Shown: one piece after another, positions 33,222-41,861 of the stretch
How positions within the stretch are numbered: the first letter of the stretch is position 1
Layout: each line of letters begins with the position of its first letter
Origin: a virus
Strand: one strand, 5' to 3'
IMG/VR virus record: IMGVR_UViG_3300048592_001028
Span: 1-45,052 of that record
Length of the DNA stretch: 45,052 nucleotides
Notes under the pieces: generated by a model
The model's input: only the letters and a program-made list of their open reading frames with translations
Told to the model about the DNA's origin: nothing
The model's database searches: none
Program-made: the position numbers and the translations under genes

Positions 33222-34129
33222 AGACGCTGCCCCCGGGCCTTCAGGCCCATCTCGACAGCGGTTCCACGACGCTCGCCTGGTGCTGGCGGATCACCCGCAC
33301 CGACGGCGTCGTGCTCGGCTTCACCGACCACGACCGGGGGCTCGCCTTCGACGGCACCGAATTCGAGCCCGACAGCGGCCTTGTCGCCTCGGAGGTCCGC
33401 GCCGGCAGCGATCTCGCGGTCGATGCGCAGGACGCCGAAGGCGCGCTCACCTCCGGGCGCATCACCGAGACCGACATCCTCGACGGCCGCTGGGACAACG
33501 CCGCGGTCGACCTCTGGCGGGTGAACTGGGAGGCGCCCGCCGAGCGCGTGCTCCTGCGGCGGGGCAACATCGGCGAGATCCGGCGCGGCCGCACCGCCTT
33601 CGTTGCCGAGGTCCGCTCGCTCGCCCACTACCTCAACCAGACCGTCGGACGCACCTACCAGTTCCATTGCGACGCGGCGGTGGGCGACGCCCGCTGCGGG
33701 GTCGATCTCGACGCCGCCGCCTTCTCGGCCGCGGGCACCGTCACAGCCACCACCGGCGATCGCGGCTTCACCGTGAGCGGCGCGCTCGACGGCTTCGAAC
33801 CCGGCTGGTTCGATCTCGGGCGGATCGACTGGACGAGCGGCGCGAACGCCGGGCGGCGGGCCGAGATCGCGAGCCACGGGACCTCGGGCGGCATCGCCCT
33901 GATCGGTCTCTTCGAGCCGCCGGTCCGCGCCATCGCGCCCGGCGACGGCTTCATACTCCGCGCCGGCTGCGACAAGCGCTTCGCCACCTGCCGTGCGAAG
34001 TTCGCCAATGCGGCGAACTTCCGCGGCTTCCCGGTGATGCCCGGCGACGACGTGGTGGTACGCTACCCCAACCGGGGCGACGCCAATAGCGGCGCGCCGC
34101 TGGTCCCGATCGAGGGTGGCGGGGCATGA
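33218..34129 (+). CDS. DUF2163 tail hub protein (GTA gp13-like)
   Basis: A 303-aa DUF2163 / phage BR0599-type protein, homologous to GTA gp13, the baseplate hub. It has LAWCWRITRTDGVVLGFTDH near the start and the conserved C-terminal block AGCDKRFATCRAKFANAANF. Together with the earlier FHCDAAVGDARCGVD this gives four conserved cysteines, a likely iron-sulfur or metal site as described for lambda gpL-like hub proteins. It overlaps both neighbours by ATGA. Confidence 0.92.
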   Translation: MKTLPPGLQAHLDSGSTTLAWCWRITRTDGVVLGFTDHDRGLAFDGTEFEPDSGLVASEVRAGSDLAVDAQDAEGALTSGRITETDILDGRWDNAAVDLWRVNWEAPAERVLLRRGNIGEIRRGRTAFVAEVRSLAHYLNQTVGRTYQFHCDAAVGDARCGVDLDAAAFSAAGTVTATTGDRGFTVSGALDGFEPGWFDLGRIDWTSGANAGRRAEIASHGTSGGIALIGLFEPPVRAIAPGDGFILRAGCDKRFATCRAKFANAANFRGFPVMPGDDVVVRYPNRGDANSGAPLVPIEGGGA

Positions 34130-34587
34130 GGCCGGCCGATCCGGCCGGGGTGATCGCGGCGGCGCGGGCCTGGCTCGGCACACCCTACCGGCACCAGGCG
34201 AGCACACGCGGCGCCGGCTGCGACTGCCTCGGCCTCGCCCGCGGCGTCTGGCGCGCGCTCCATGGCGCGGAGCCAGGCCCGATCCCGCCCTATACCCGCG
34301 ACTGGGGCGAGGCCGGCGGCCGCGAGGTGCTGGCCGAAGCTGCGCGGCGCTTCCTGATCGAGTTGCCCCTGGCCGAGGCCGGCCCCGGCGCACTGATCCT
34401 TTTCCGCATGGGCAGTCCGGCGCCGGCGAAGCACTGCGGCATCCTGCTCGGCGGCATACCTGCCGCCTTCATCCATGCCTACGAGGGTGCCGGCGTGGTG
34501 ATCCATCCCTGGACGGGGCCCTGGGCGCGCCGCGCCCGCTTCGCCTTCCTCTTTCCCGCATCCGCATCCTATTCCGGGCAAGGCTGA
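34126..34587 (+). CDS. NlpC/P60 tail peptidase (GTA gp14-like)
   Basis: A 153-aa NlpC/P60 cysteine peptidase, homologous to GTA gp14. It opens peptidoglycan during DNA entry. Visible are ARAWLGTPYRHQ, the nucleophile in GAGCDCLGLARGVW (catalytic Cys in DCLGL) and the histidine in AKHCGILL. Length is normal for the phage form. Confidence 0.92.
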   Translation: MRPADPAGVIAAARAWLGTPYRHQASTRGAGCDCLGLARGVWRALHGAEPGPIPPYTRDWGEAGGREVLAEAARRFLIELPLAEAGPGALILFRMGSPAPAKHCGILLGGIPAAFIHAYEGAGVVIHPWTGPWARRARFAFLFPASASYSGQG

Positions 34588-34593
34588 TCTCCA

Positions 34594-37500
34594 ATGGCAT
34601 CCATCATCCTCACCGCGGTCGGCAGCGCGATCGGCGGCAGCATCGGCGGCTCAATCCTCGGGATCTCCAGCGCGGCGATCGGCGGCGCCATCGGCTCGGT
34701 CGTCGGCACGGCGATCGATGCCCGAATCATTGCCTCGCTCGCCCCGACCCAGCGCATCGAGGGCCCGCGGCTCGAGGACGTGCGGGTCACCAGCGCCACC
34801 GAAGGCGCGGTGATCCCGCGCGTCTTTGGCCGGATGCGGCTCGGCGGCAACATCATCTGGGCGACGGATTTCCGCGAGCGGAGGAAGAAGTCCCGCCAAG
34901 GGGGCGGCGGCAAGGGCGGCGGTGGCGGCGGCACCAAGGTCACCGAGTACTTCTATTCCTGCTCCTTCGCCGTGGCGCTTTGCGAGGGCTCGATCGGCGG
35001 CATCGGACGCATCTGGGCCGACGGCAAACCGTTCGATCTGCCGGGCGCGGTGATCCGGCTCCACCGCGGCACGGAGGACCAGCTGCCCGATCCCCATATC
35101 GAGGCGCTCGACGGCGCGGGGAACGCACCGGCCTATCGCGGCACCGCCTATGTCGTCTTCGAGGACCTGGCGCTCGCGCGCTTCGGCAACCGCCTGCCGC
35201 AGCTCTCCTTCGAGATCTTCGCCCCGAGCGACGATCCCGCCTCGGCCGAGCAGCTGGTCCGGGCGGTGAACATCATCCCCTCCGCCGGCGAGTTCGTCTA
35301 CGCCACCCAGCCGATCACCCGGCGGCTCGGCCGCGGCGCCACCCAGTCCGAGAACGTGAACTCGACGCTCGGGGTGCCGGATTTCATCGCGGCGCTCGAC
35401 CAACTGGAGGCCTGCGCCCCGAACTGCCGGTCGGTGTCGCTCGTCGTCTCGTGGTTCGGGCTCGACCTGCGCGCCGGCAATTGCGCCATCCGGCCCGGAG
35501 TCGAGGTCGCCACCAAGGAGACCGTGCCGGGCACGTGGTCGGTGAACGGCGTGGAGCGGGCGGAGGCGCACGAGGTCTCGCGCGACGTGAAGGGCGACCC
35601 GATCTATGGCGGCACGCCGGCAGATTTTTCGGTGGTGCAGGCGATCGGGGAGCTGAAGGCGCGCGGGTTCCGCGTGACCTTCTACCCGTTCCTCATGATG
35701 GACGTGCCCGCGGGCAATGCCCTGCCGAACCCCTATTCGGACGACGCTGCGGAGATCGGCCAGCCGGTGCTGCCCTGGCGCGGCCGGATCACCTGCACGC
35801 CGGCCGCGGGTTACGCCGGCACCGTCGACCAAACCGCAGCCGCCACGGCACAGGTGGCCGCGTTCTTCGGAGCGGCGCAGCCCCATCACTATGCGGTCTC
35901 GGGCACCTCCGTCAGCTGGACCGGGCCCGCCGGCGACCGGGGCCTGCGCCGGATGATCCTGCACTACGCCCATCTCTGCGCCGCCGCCGGCGGGGTCGAT
36001 GCCTTCCTGACCGGCAGCGAGATGCGGGGGCTGACCCAGATCCGCTCGGGGCCGAGCAGCTACCCGGCGGTCGAGGCCTTCCGCGATCTCGCCGCCGCCT
36101 GCCGCGCGATCCTCGGGGCGGGCACGCAGATCAGCTACGCCGCCGACTGGACGGAATACTTCGGCCATCACCCCCAGGACGGGTCGGGCGACGTGCATTT
36201 CCACCTCGATCCGCTCTGGGCGGATGCGGCGATCGATTTCGTCGGCATCGACAACTACATGCCGCTCTCGGACTGGCGCGATGGCGAGGCGCATCTCGAT
36301 GCGCTCGCCGGCTGGCCCGCGATCCACGACCTCGGCTATCTGCGCGCGAACATCGAGGGCGGCGAGGGCTTCGACTGGTTCTATGCGAGCGAGGCCGCCC
36401 GCGCCGCGCAAATCCGCACGCCGATCACCGACGGCGCCCATGGCAATCCCTGGGTGTTCCGCTTCAAGGATCTGCGCAGCTGGTGGTCGGAGCCGCATTT
36501 CGACCGGCCGGGCGGTGTCGAGGCGGCGAGCCCCACGCCCTGGGTACCGCAATCGAAGCCGATCCGCTTCAACGAGGTGGGCTGCCCGGCGATCGACCGC
36601 GGCACCAACCAGCCGAACGTGTTCTTCGACCCGAAGTCCTCCGAGAGCGTCCTGCCGCATTTCTCGCGGGGCTGGCGCGACGACATGATCCAGCGCCGCC
36701 ATATCGAGGCGCTCCTGCCCTACTGGTCCGATCCGGCGAACAATCCGGTCTCCTCGCTCTATCCCGGCCGGATGATCGATGTCGACGAGATCAGCATCTG
36801 GACCTGGGATGCCCGGCCCTTCCCGGCCTTCCCGGCCCGCGACGACGTCTGGACCGACGGCGGCAACTGGCGGCTCGGACACTGGCTCGGCGGCCGGCTC
36901 GGCGGCATCGGTCTCGCCGAGCTCGTGCGCGCGCTCTGCCACCGCAGCGGGCTGCCCGAAGGCCTCGCCGACACCGACCGGCTCGCGGCCACGGTGCCGG
37001 GCTATCTGGTGACGGGGATCGAGAGCGCGCGCGGATCGATCGAGCCGCTCGCGCGCTTCTTCGGCTTCGACGGCGTCGAGACCGGCGGGGTACTGCGCTT
37101 CGTTCCGCGCGGTGGGCGCGCGGTGGCCGAGATCTCCGCCGACGATCTCGTCGCCGCCGAGCGGCGCGAAGGCGAGGACATCACCCTCACCCGTGGCCAG
37201 GAAACCGAGCGCGCCCGCGCACTCAAGTGGCGCGTGGTGAAGGCCGATGCGGAGTTCGGCGGCACCACCGTGGAGGCCCGCCGCATCACCGTCGACACCG
37301 CCCGGATCACCGCAGAGAGCTTCCCGATCGCGATCGATCAGGGCCAAGCCGACCGCAACGCCCGCCGCGCCCTTTTCGAGGACTGGGTCGGCCGCGAGGA
37401 GGCGGGCTTCGCGCTGCCGCCGTCGCGCCTCGCGCTCGATCCGACCGACGTGGTGCGGCTCCTGCATGACGGAAGGGCGCAGGACTATACGCTCGTCCGG

Positions 37501-38556
37501 ATTTCGGACGGCGATGCGCGGCGCATCGAGGCGCGGCGCACCGACCCGGCGATCTACGACTTGCCGCCCGGCCCGGAGCGCACGCCCGCCTCCGCGCGGC
37601 CCGCGGTCTTCGGCCCGCCGCTCGCGCTCCTGATGAACCTGCCGCAGCTCGCCGACGAGATCCCCGCCGCGCGGCCCTACGCCGCGGTCTACGCGCGCCC
37701 GTGGTACGGCGAGGCCGCGATCTGGCGGAGTGCTGCCGAGGACGGGTTCGAGCTCCTGGATATCACTACCCGGCCGGCGACGATCGGCACGCTCGCCTTC
37801 GATCTCCATGCCGGCCCGGTGCACCGCTTCGATCTCGGCAACGAACTCTGGGTCGATCTGCCCGAAGGTGCCCTCGCCAGCGTCCCCGACCAGGCGCTCT
37901 TCGCCGGCGCGAACGCGCTCGCCGTCGAGAGCGGATCAGGCGCCTGGGAGATCGTCCAGTTCGCCGCGGCCGAGCTGTTGGCGCCGGGGCGGTACCGGCT
38001 GACGCGCCTCCTGCGCGGCCAGCTCGGCACCGAGGCCGCGATCGGCGCGCCCACCCCGGCGGGCGCCTCCGTCGTGATCCTCGATGCGGCGGTCCAGCCG
38101 CTCGCGGTCACCGCCGCCGACATCGGCCTGCCCTGGAACTGGCGCATTGGCCCGGCGACCGCTTCTGCCGGCGACCCGGTGAACGCAGCCATCACCTTCA
38201 CGCCCGACGGCACGGGCCTGCGCACCTTGAGCCCGGTGCACCTGCGCGGTGCACGCCAGGGCGACGGTTCGATCCGGCTCAGCTGGATCAGGCGCACCCG
38301 GGCGGCCGCGGGCGACAGCTGGGTGCTGGCTGAGGCGCCGCTCGGCGAGGAGCGCGAGGAATACGAGATCGAGGTGCTGGACGGCGGCGGCGCGGTGCTC
38401 CGGACGGTGACCGGGCTGACGGCGCCAGCCTTCACCTACACCGCGGCGATGCTGGCCGCGGACTTCGGCGGGCCGGTGACGAGCCTGCGCCTGCGCGTCT
38501 TCCAGATCGGCGCGCTCGGCCGGGGCGCGCCGGGCGCAGCCGAGATCCCGACCTGA
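34594..38556 (+). CDS. Tail tip/host-specificity protein with GTA TIM-barrel (gp15-like)
   Basis: A 1320-aa protein homologous to the GTA gp15 megatron. It begins with a hydrophobic Gly-rich segment (GSAIGGSIGGSILGISSAAI). A phage-tail domain follows, then the GTA TIM-barrel-like glycosidase-type domain (about 430-740: ISYAADWTEYFGHHP, VGIDNYMPLSDWRD, NEVGCPAIDRGTNQPN) and a C-terminal phage-tail_3 plus fibronectin-like end. It forms the tail tip and contacts the host surface; the TIM barrel may cleave surface glycans. It is the last of the GTA-type block. Confidence 0.93.
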   Translation: MASIILTAVGSAIGGSIGGSILGISSAAIGGAIGSVVGTAIDARIIASLAPTQRIEGPRLEDVRVTSATEGAVIPRVFGRMRLGGNIIWATDFRERRKKSRQGGGGKGGGGGGTKVTEYFYSCSFAVALCEGSIGGIGRIWADGKPFDLPGAVIRLHRGTEDQLPDPHIEALDGAGNAPAYRGTAYVVFEDLALARFGNRLPQLSFEIFAPSDDPASAEQLVRAVNIIPSAGEFVYATQPITRRLGRGATQSENVNSTLGVPDFIAALDQLEACAPNCRSVSLVVSWFGLDLRAGNCAIRPGVEVATKETVPGTWSVNGVERAEAHEVSRDVKGDPIYGGTPADFSVVQAIGELKARGFRVTFYPFLMMDVPAGNALPNPYSDDAAEIGQPVLPWRGRITCTPAAGYAGTVDQTAAATAQVAAFFGAAQPHHYAVSGTSVSWTGPAGDRGLRRMILHYAHLCAAAGGVDAFLTGSEMRGLTQIRSGPSSYPAVEAFRDLAAACRAILGAGTQISYAADWTEYFGHHPQDGSGDVHFHLDPLWADAAIDFVGIDNYMPLSDWRDGEAHLDALAGWPAIHDLGYLRANIEGGEGFDWFYASEAARAAQIRTPITDGAHGNPWVFRFKDLRSWWSEPHFDRPGGVEAASPTPWVPQSKPIRFNEVGCPAIDRGTNQPNVFFDPKSSESVLPHFSRGWRDDMIQRRHIEALLPYWSDPANNPVSSLYPGRMIDVDEISIWTWDARPFPAFPARDDVWTDGGNWRLGHWLGGRLGGIGLAELVRALCHRSGLPEGLADTDRLAATVPGYLVTGIESARGSIEPLARFFGFDGVETGGVLRFVPRGGRAVAEISADDLVAAERREGEDITLTRGQETERARALKWRVVKADAEFGGTTVEARRITVDTARITAESFPIAIDQGQADRNARRALFEDWVGREEAGFALPPSRLALDPTDVVRLLHDGRAQDYTLVRISDGDARRIEARRTDPAIYDLPPGPERTPASARPAVFGPPLALLMNLPQLADEIPAARPYAAVYARPWYGEAAIWRSAAEDGFELLDITTRPATIGTLAFDLHAGPVHRFDLGNELWVDLPEGALASVPDQALFAGANALAVESGSGAWEIVQFAAAELLAPGRYRLTRLLRGQLGTEAAIGAPTPAGASVVILDAAVQPLAVTAADIGLPWNWRIGPATASAGDPVNAAITFTPDGTGLRTLSPVHLRGARQGDGSIRLSWIRRTRAAAGDSWVLAEAPLGEEREEYEIEVLDGGGAVLRTVTGLTAPAFTYTAAMLAADFGGPVTSLRLRVFQIGALGRGAPGAAEIPT

Positions 38557-38578
38557 CGAAGAAAGGAGACCCCGAGGC

Positions 38579-39667
38579 ATGAGCCAGTCGACCAACCTGC
38601 AGCTCCCCTATCTCGCCGCCAACCAGGCGCAGAAGCATGTCACCGTCAACGAGGCGCTGCGGCTGCTCGATGCCGCGGTCCAGCTCACCGTGCAGGACGC
38701 GGCGCTGGGCGCCCCGCCGGGATCACCGGCGGACGGCCAGGCCTGGATCGTGGCGAGCCTAGCGAGCGGGGCGTGGGAAGGCTGGGAGGGCGAGATTGCG
38801 TACTGGGTCGACGGCGCCTGGCAGCGCCTGAGCCCGCGCCCCGGCTGGCGCGCCTTCAATGCCGGCGACGGCCATCTCTGGCTGCGGGGGGCCACCGGCT
38901 GGCGCGCCGTGCAGCTCCTGCCGCCGGCCCTCGCCGAAATCCAGAACGCGGCCCGCCTCGGCCTCGGCATGTCGGCCACGGCCGATAGCCCGTTCGCGGC
39001 GAAACTCAACGCCGCCCTTTGGACCGCGCTCTATGCCGGCGACGGCGGCAGCGGCGATCTGATCACCACGCTGAACAAGGAGGCAGCCGGCGGCGATCTC
39101 GGGCTCGTCCTGCAGACCGCTTTCGTCACGCGGGCGCTGATCGGCCTCTTCGGCTCCGACAGGCTGCGCCTTGCGGTCTCGGCCGATGGAGCCACGTTTC
39201 TCGACGGGCTGATCATCGACAACGCGACCGGCATCGTCGACCAGCCGAACCTGCCGCGCTTCAAGGGATACACCAATTTCGACAACTACGTCGCCGTCGA
39301 TGCCTGGACGAAGATCGCCATCAACACCGCCGAGTACAACGACCAGGGCGCGTTCGACGCCGGGACCAACCGCTTCACCACGCCGGTCGCCGGCACCTAT
39401 CTTTTTGGCGCCTCGCTGCTCTACAAGGTCAACTCCAGCACCGACGCCCGCATGCGCGGCCGGCTCGTGCTGAACGGCAGCACCGAGATCCGTGGCGCCT
39501 TCGGCGAGATCTCGGGCAGCCATGTCTCCGAGCTGACCGCGCTCTGGCTGCAGACGCTCGTGGTGCTCGACGCCGGCGACACCGTCGAGCTGCAGGGCAC
39601 GTTCCGGGCGCAGGACGGATATTTCGCGGCCAATCACACGACGTTCTGGGGGGCCAGGTTCGGATGA
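38579..39667 (+). CDS. DUF2793 fibre protein with C-terminal C1q-like domain
   Basis: A 362-aa protein. Residues 1-115 are DUF2793 (NLQLPYLAANQAQKHVTVNE, DGQAWIVASLASGAWEGWEG), frequent in alphaproteobacterial tail-fibre genes. A helical linker follows. Residues about 226-362 match a C1q/TNF-like jelly roll: NTAEYNDQGAFD, RFTTPVAGTYLFGAS, VVLDAGDTVELQ and the closing TTFWGARFG. C1q heads trimerise and bind ligands, so this is a good receptor-binding candidate. AAGGAG lies upstream of the ATG. It comes immediately after the tail-tip gene. Confidence 0.85.
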   Translation: MSQSTNLQLPYLAANQAQKHVTVNEALRLLDAAVQLTVQDAALGAPPGSPADGQAWIVASLASGAWEGWEGEIAYWVDGAWQRLSPRPGWRAFNAGDGHLWLRGATGWRAVQLLPPALAEIQNAARLGLGMSATADSPFAAKLNAALWTALYAGDGGSGDLITTLNKEAAGGDLGLVLQTAFVTRALIGLFGSDRLRLAVSADGATFLDGLIIDNATGIVDQPNLPRFKGYTNFDNYVAVDAWTKIAINTAEYNDQGAFDAGTNRFTTPVAGTYLFGASLLYKVNSSTDARMRGRLVLNGSTEIRGAFGEISGSHVSELTALWLQTLVVLDAGDTVELQGTFRAQDGYFAANHTTFWGARFG

Positions 39668-39683
39668 CGGAGGCAGATCACCG

Positions 39684-39974
39684 ATGACCCCACCACGAAG
39701 AGACGACGGCCACCTTCGGGTGCCGGAAGCCGAGCTCGAGGCCATGCTCGCGCGCGCCGCCGAGGAGGGTGCGCGCCGCGCGCTCAGCGACGTCGGTCTC
39801 GGCGGCAAGGACGCCGTGCTCACCATCCACGACATGCGCTCGCTTCTCGAATGCATCAGCTTCGTGCGGCGCACCGCGGTGCAGACCGCCGTGAGCGTGA
39901 TCACCACCGGCATCCTGATCGCGCTCCTCACCGGCATCGCCATGAAGCTCCGGTGGTTCGGCCCGAACCCCTGA
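39684..39974 (+). CDS. Small single-span membrane protein (DUF6127-like, holin candidate)
   Basis: A 96-aa protein with a charged N-terminal half and one hydrophobic segment near the C-terminus (VQTAVSVITTGILIALLTGIA-like, about 65-85). It resembles DUF6127 proteins found before endolysin genes in alphaproteobacterial prophages, so a holin-type role is plausible. A strong terminator hairpin lies just after it, ahead of the endolysin gene. Confidence 0.68.
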   Translation: MTPPRRDDGHLRVPEAELEAMLARAAEEGARRALSDVGLGGKDAVLTIHDMRSLLECISFVRRTAVQTAVSVITTGILIALLTGIAMKLRWFGPNP

Positions 39975-40003
39975 CCTGATCCACCACCTTCGCTTCCGTC
40001 CCG

Positions 40004-40024
40004 GCCCGCCTCTGGCGGGCTTTT
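40004..40024 (+). terminator. Rho-independent terminator after the tail operon
   Basis: GCCCGCC (40004-40010), loop TCT and GGCGGGC (40014-40020) form a perfect 7-bp GC-rich stem followed by TTTT. It closes the structural operon 30 bp after the DUF6127-like stop. Confidence 0.75.
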
Positions 40025-40040
40025 CATTGGGAGAGACCCC

Positions 40041-40703
40041 ATGACCACAACGTACTTCCGCAGTTGGCGCGACGTGCCCGCTTCCGCTTGGCGCTGGGCG
40101 AATTTCTCGCCCGCCGACATCGCCTGCCGCGGCACCGGATCGATCCGCATCGACCCCGCCGCCCTCGACAAGCTCCAGGCCCTGCGCGACCGCCTGGGCA
40201 AGCACCTGATCGTGCGCTCGGCTTATCGCAACCCCGAGCACAACCGCCGCGTCGGCGGCGCCCCGGCCTCGAAGCACATGCTCGGCACCGCCTTCGACAT
40301 CGCCATGGTGAACCACGATCCGGCGGTTTTTGAGGCGGCCGCACGCACTGTCGGCTTCCGCGGCATCGGCAGTTACCCGCGCTCGGGCTTCATGCACATA
40401 GACCTCGGGCCCGCGCGGCGTTGGGGCGAGGCGTTCCCGGCGCGGACCGTCCCGTTCGCCGAGAAGACGCCGCCCGCTCGCGAGCGCCTGGCCGAAAGCC
40501 GCACGATGAAGGGAGGGGGCATGGCCGAGGTCGCGACGATTGGCGCGGCCGGCGTTGAGCTCGCGCAGCAGACACTCACCGAAGCCCGGGGCTCCATCCA
40601 GTCCCTGATCCCGAATCTCGGTGGGCGTGACCGTCCGGATCTCGGCGACCGCCGGCTCCGGCCAGGCAGCATGGGCGATCCGGAAGCGTCCCATGTCGAG
40701 TAG
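40041..40703 (+). CDS. M15 peptidoglycan peptidase (endolysin), C-terminus replaced
   Basis: A 220-aa protein. Residues about 18-130 are an M15-type (D-Ala-D-Ala carboxypeptidase-like) domain, with zinc-site segments SKHMLGTAFDIAM and GFMHIDLGP, so it should cleave the peptide part of peptidoglycan as the phage endolysin. GGGAGA precedes the ATG. In related prophages the protein continues into a C-terminal membrane segment after a region like EVATIGAAGVELAQQTL; here, from about residue 184, the sequence changes to unrelated charged residues that overlap a metallophosphoesterase fragment on the other strand. The peptidase domain is intact but the membrane tail appears lost through recombination. 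Confidence 0.85.
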   Translation: MTTTYFRSWRDVPASAWRWANFSPADIACRGTGSIRIDPAALDKLQALRDRLGKHLIVRSAYRNPEHNRRVGGAPASKHMLGTAFDIAMVNHDPAVFEAAARTVGFRGIGSYPRSGFMHIDLGPARRWGEAFPARTVPFAEKTPPARERLAESRTMKGGGMAEVATIGAAGVELAQQTLTEARGSIQSLIPNLGGRDRPDLGDRRLRPGSMGDPEASHVE

Positions 40704-40912
40704 GAGCGGCAGGGTCTGTAGCCAACCGAGCACATCGCGGGCGGTGGCACTGCCGAGCGGAAAGGCATCGAGCAAGGCCCTATTCTGGGCCGCGTTTTTT
40801 CGAGAATGGGCCCGCAGGGGAGCGCCGGTCTCCGGGTGTCGAGAAGCATAATGCAGGGCGTTGAGCTCGTGGCTGCCGAGGACGGCCTCGACGACGCTTT
40901 TGGGAAATGGCG
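40594..40912 (-). pseudogene. Metallophosphoesterase gene fragment
   Basis: Read on the minus strand this gives about 105 codons in one frame: VVEAVLGSHELNALHYASRH, then RAHSRKNAAQNRALLDAF, then VLGWLQTLPLLLDMGRFRI and HAAWPEP. This matches the calcineurin-like phosphoesterases in which a GNHE motif is followed by TLPLWLDL and HACW. The fragment has GSHE for GNHE, starts without a plausible initiation site and lacks the N-terminal metal motif and the C-terminus. It is a broken gene, probably chromosomal or from another element, joined to the endolysin gene. Confidence 0.7.
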
Positions 40913-41105
40913 AAGAGCCTGATCCGCGAGCAAGCTTTGATTTCGGTGTTCCGCCTTGCGCGCCGATCGAATAGTCCCATGATCTGCCAAGGTTCCGGTA
41001 GACGGGTTCAGGCGCTCACTGCTATGTTAACCAGAGATTACTCACGTAAGAATCATTTCAGAGTACCTTACCGACACCTTGGGTGCTGGAACGGGGACAG
41101 GGGAC

Positions 41106-41861
41106 ATGATTCATGTCGAATGGAATGAGGCCGGCCGTCGAATAAGCGATGCGATGCTGCGAAGAGGCGTATCCGCTGCATGGGTCGCGCACAAGGCGGG
41201 ACTTGACCGGAAAACGGTCGACCGTGTGCGCAAAGGTGATCGGATTCGGCTTCAGTCCCTCACGTGCATCGAAGAGGTGCTCGGCCTCTCGCTCCTAAAC
41301 ACCAACATTGTAGATAGAGAAGCTCGGGGGCAAACGATAGCTCCGCCCGAGCTGGGCGGCTACTCACGGGAGATGTTCGAGAATTACGTTGGAACATATT
41401 ACATGTTCCGGAACTCGTATGATTTCAAGGACAGGGTAATATGCTCTTGCATAGAGGTATCTTGGAATCAAGATGGCGGCTTTCTTGTTTATGAGGAAAA
41501 CCAAGACAACAAGAGTCCAGACGGACGCAGATTCCGTTATAAGTTCAACGGAAAGATCGCGATACCCGCGGGATTGTCTATCACCCAATTTCTTGGATCA
41601 TCCGGTAACGGCTTTCATAGAGTGATGACAACTACCGGCTTGCGGGGGCACGAGACACAATACTTCAAAGGGATATTGATGGGAATCAACGAGGTGGCTG
41701 ATATCGGATTTCATCCGGCTACCTCACCGGTCTTCATCGAAAAGGCGTCCGGTCCGGCGGACCCGGAACTGATCGGATCCTTCCTACACAACGAACTGTG
41801 GCACGAGAGTGCCCTCCATCAGCTTCAGTCTGCGCGCGGCAGCTTCACAGCCTTCTACTAA
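41106..41861 (+). CDS. HTH transcriptional regulator-like protein
   Basis: A 251-aa protein. Residues 10-60 form an XRE-type helix-turn-helix (ISDAMLRRGVSAAWVAHKAG, then LDRKTVDRVRKGDRI). The rest (about 85-251) has alternating strands (NYVGTYYMFRNSYD, RYKFNGKIAIPAG, FHPATSPVFI) and is not a recognised domain; it may sense a ligand or bind a partner. It has lower GC than the phage genes. AGGGGAC precedes the ATG. No typical partner gene is next to it; an IS begins one base after its stop codon. Confidence 0.75.
   Translation: MIHVEWNEAGRRISDAMLRRGVSAAWVAHKAGLDRKTVDRVRKGDRIRLQSLTCIEEVLGLSLLNTNIVDREARGQTIAPPELGGYSREMFENYVGTYYMFRNSYDFKDRVICSCIEVSWNQDGGFLVYEENQDNKSPDGRRFRYKFNGKIAIPAGLSITQFLGSSGNGFHRVMTTTGLRGHETQYFKGILMGINEVADIGFHPATSPVFIEKASGPADPELIGSFLHNELWHESALHQLQSARGSFTAFY

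Noticed and set aside
34651-37824. A 1057-codon minus-strand frame over the tail-tip gene
   Set aside because: It is antisense to the GTA gp15-like gene, is rich in Arg/Gly/Asp without domains, and reflects high GC.
28912-39667. Diversity-generating retroelement acting on the tail genes
   Set aside because: No reverse transcriptase or template/variable repeat pair is visible in the window; the four-helix-like remnant alone is not enough.
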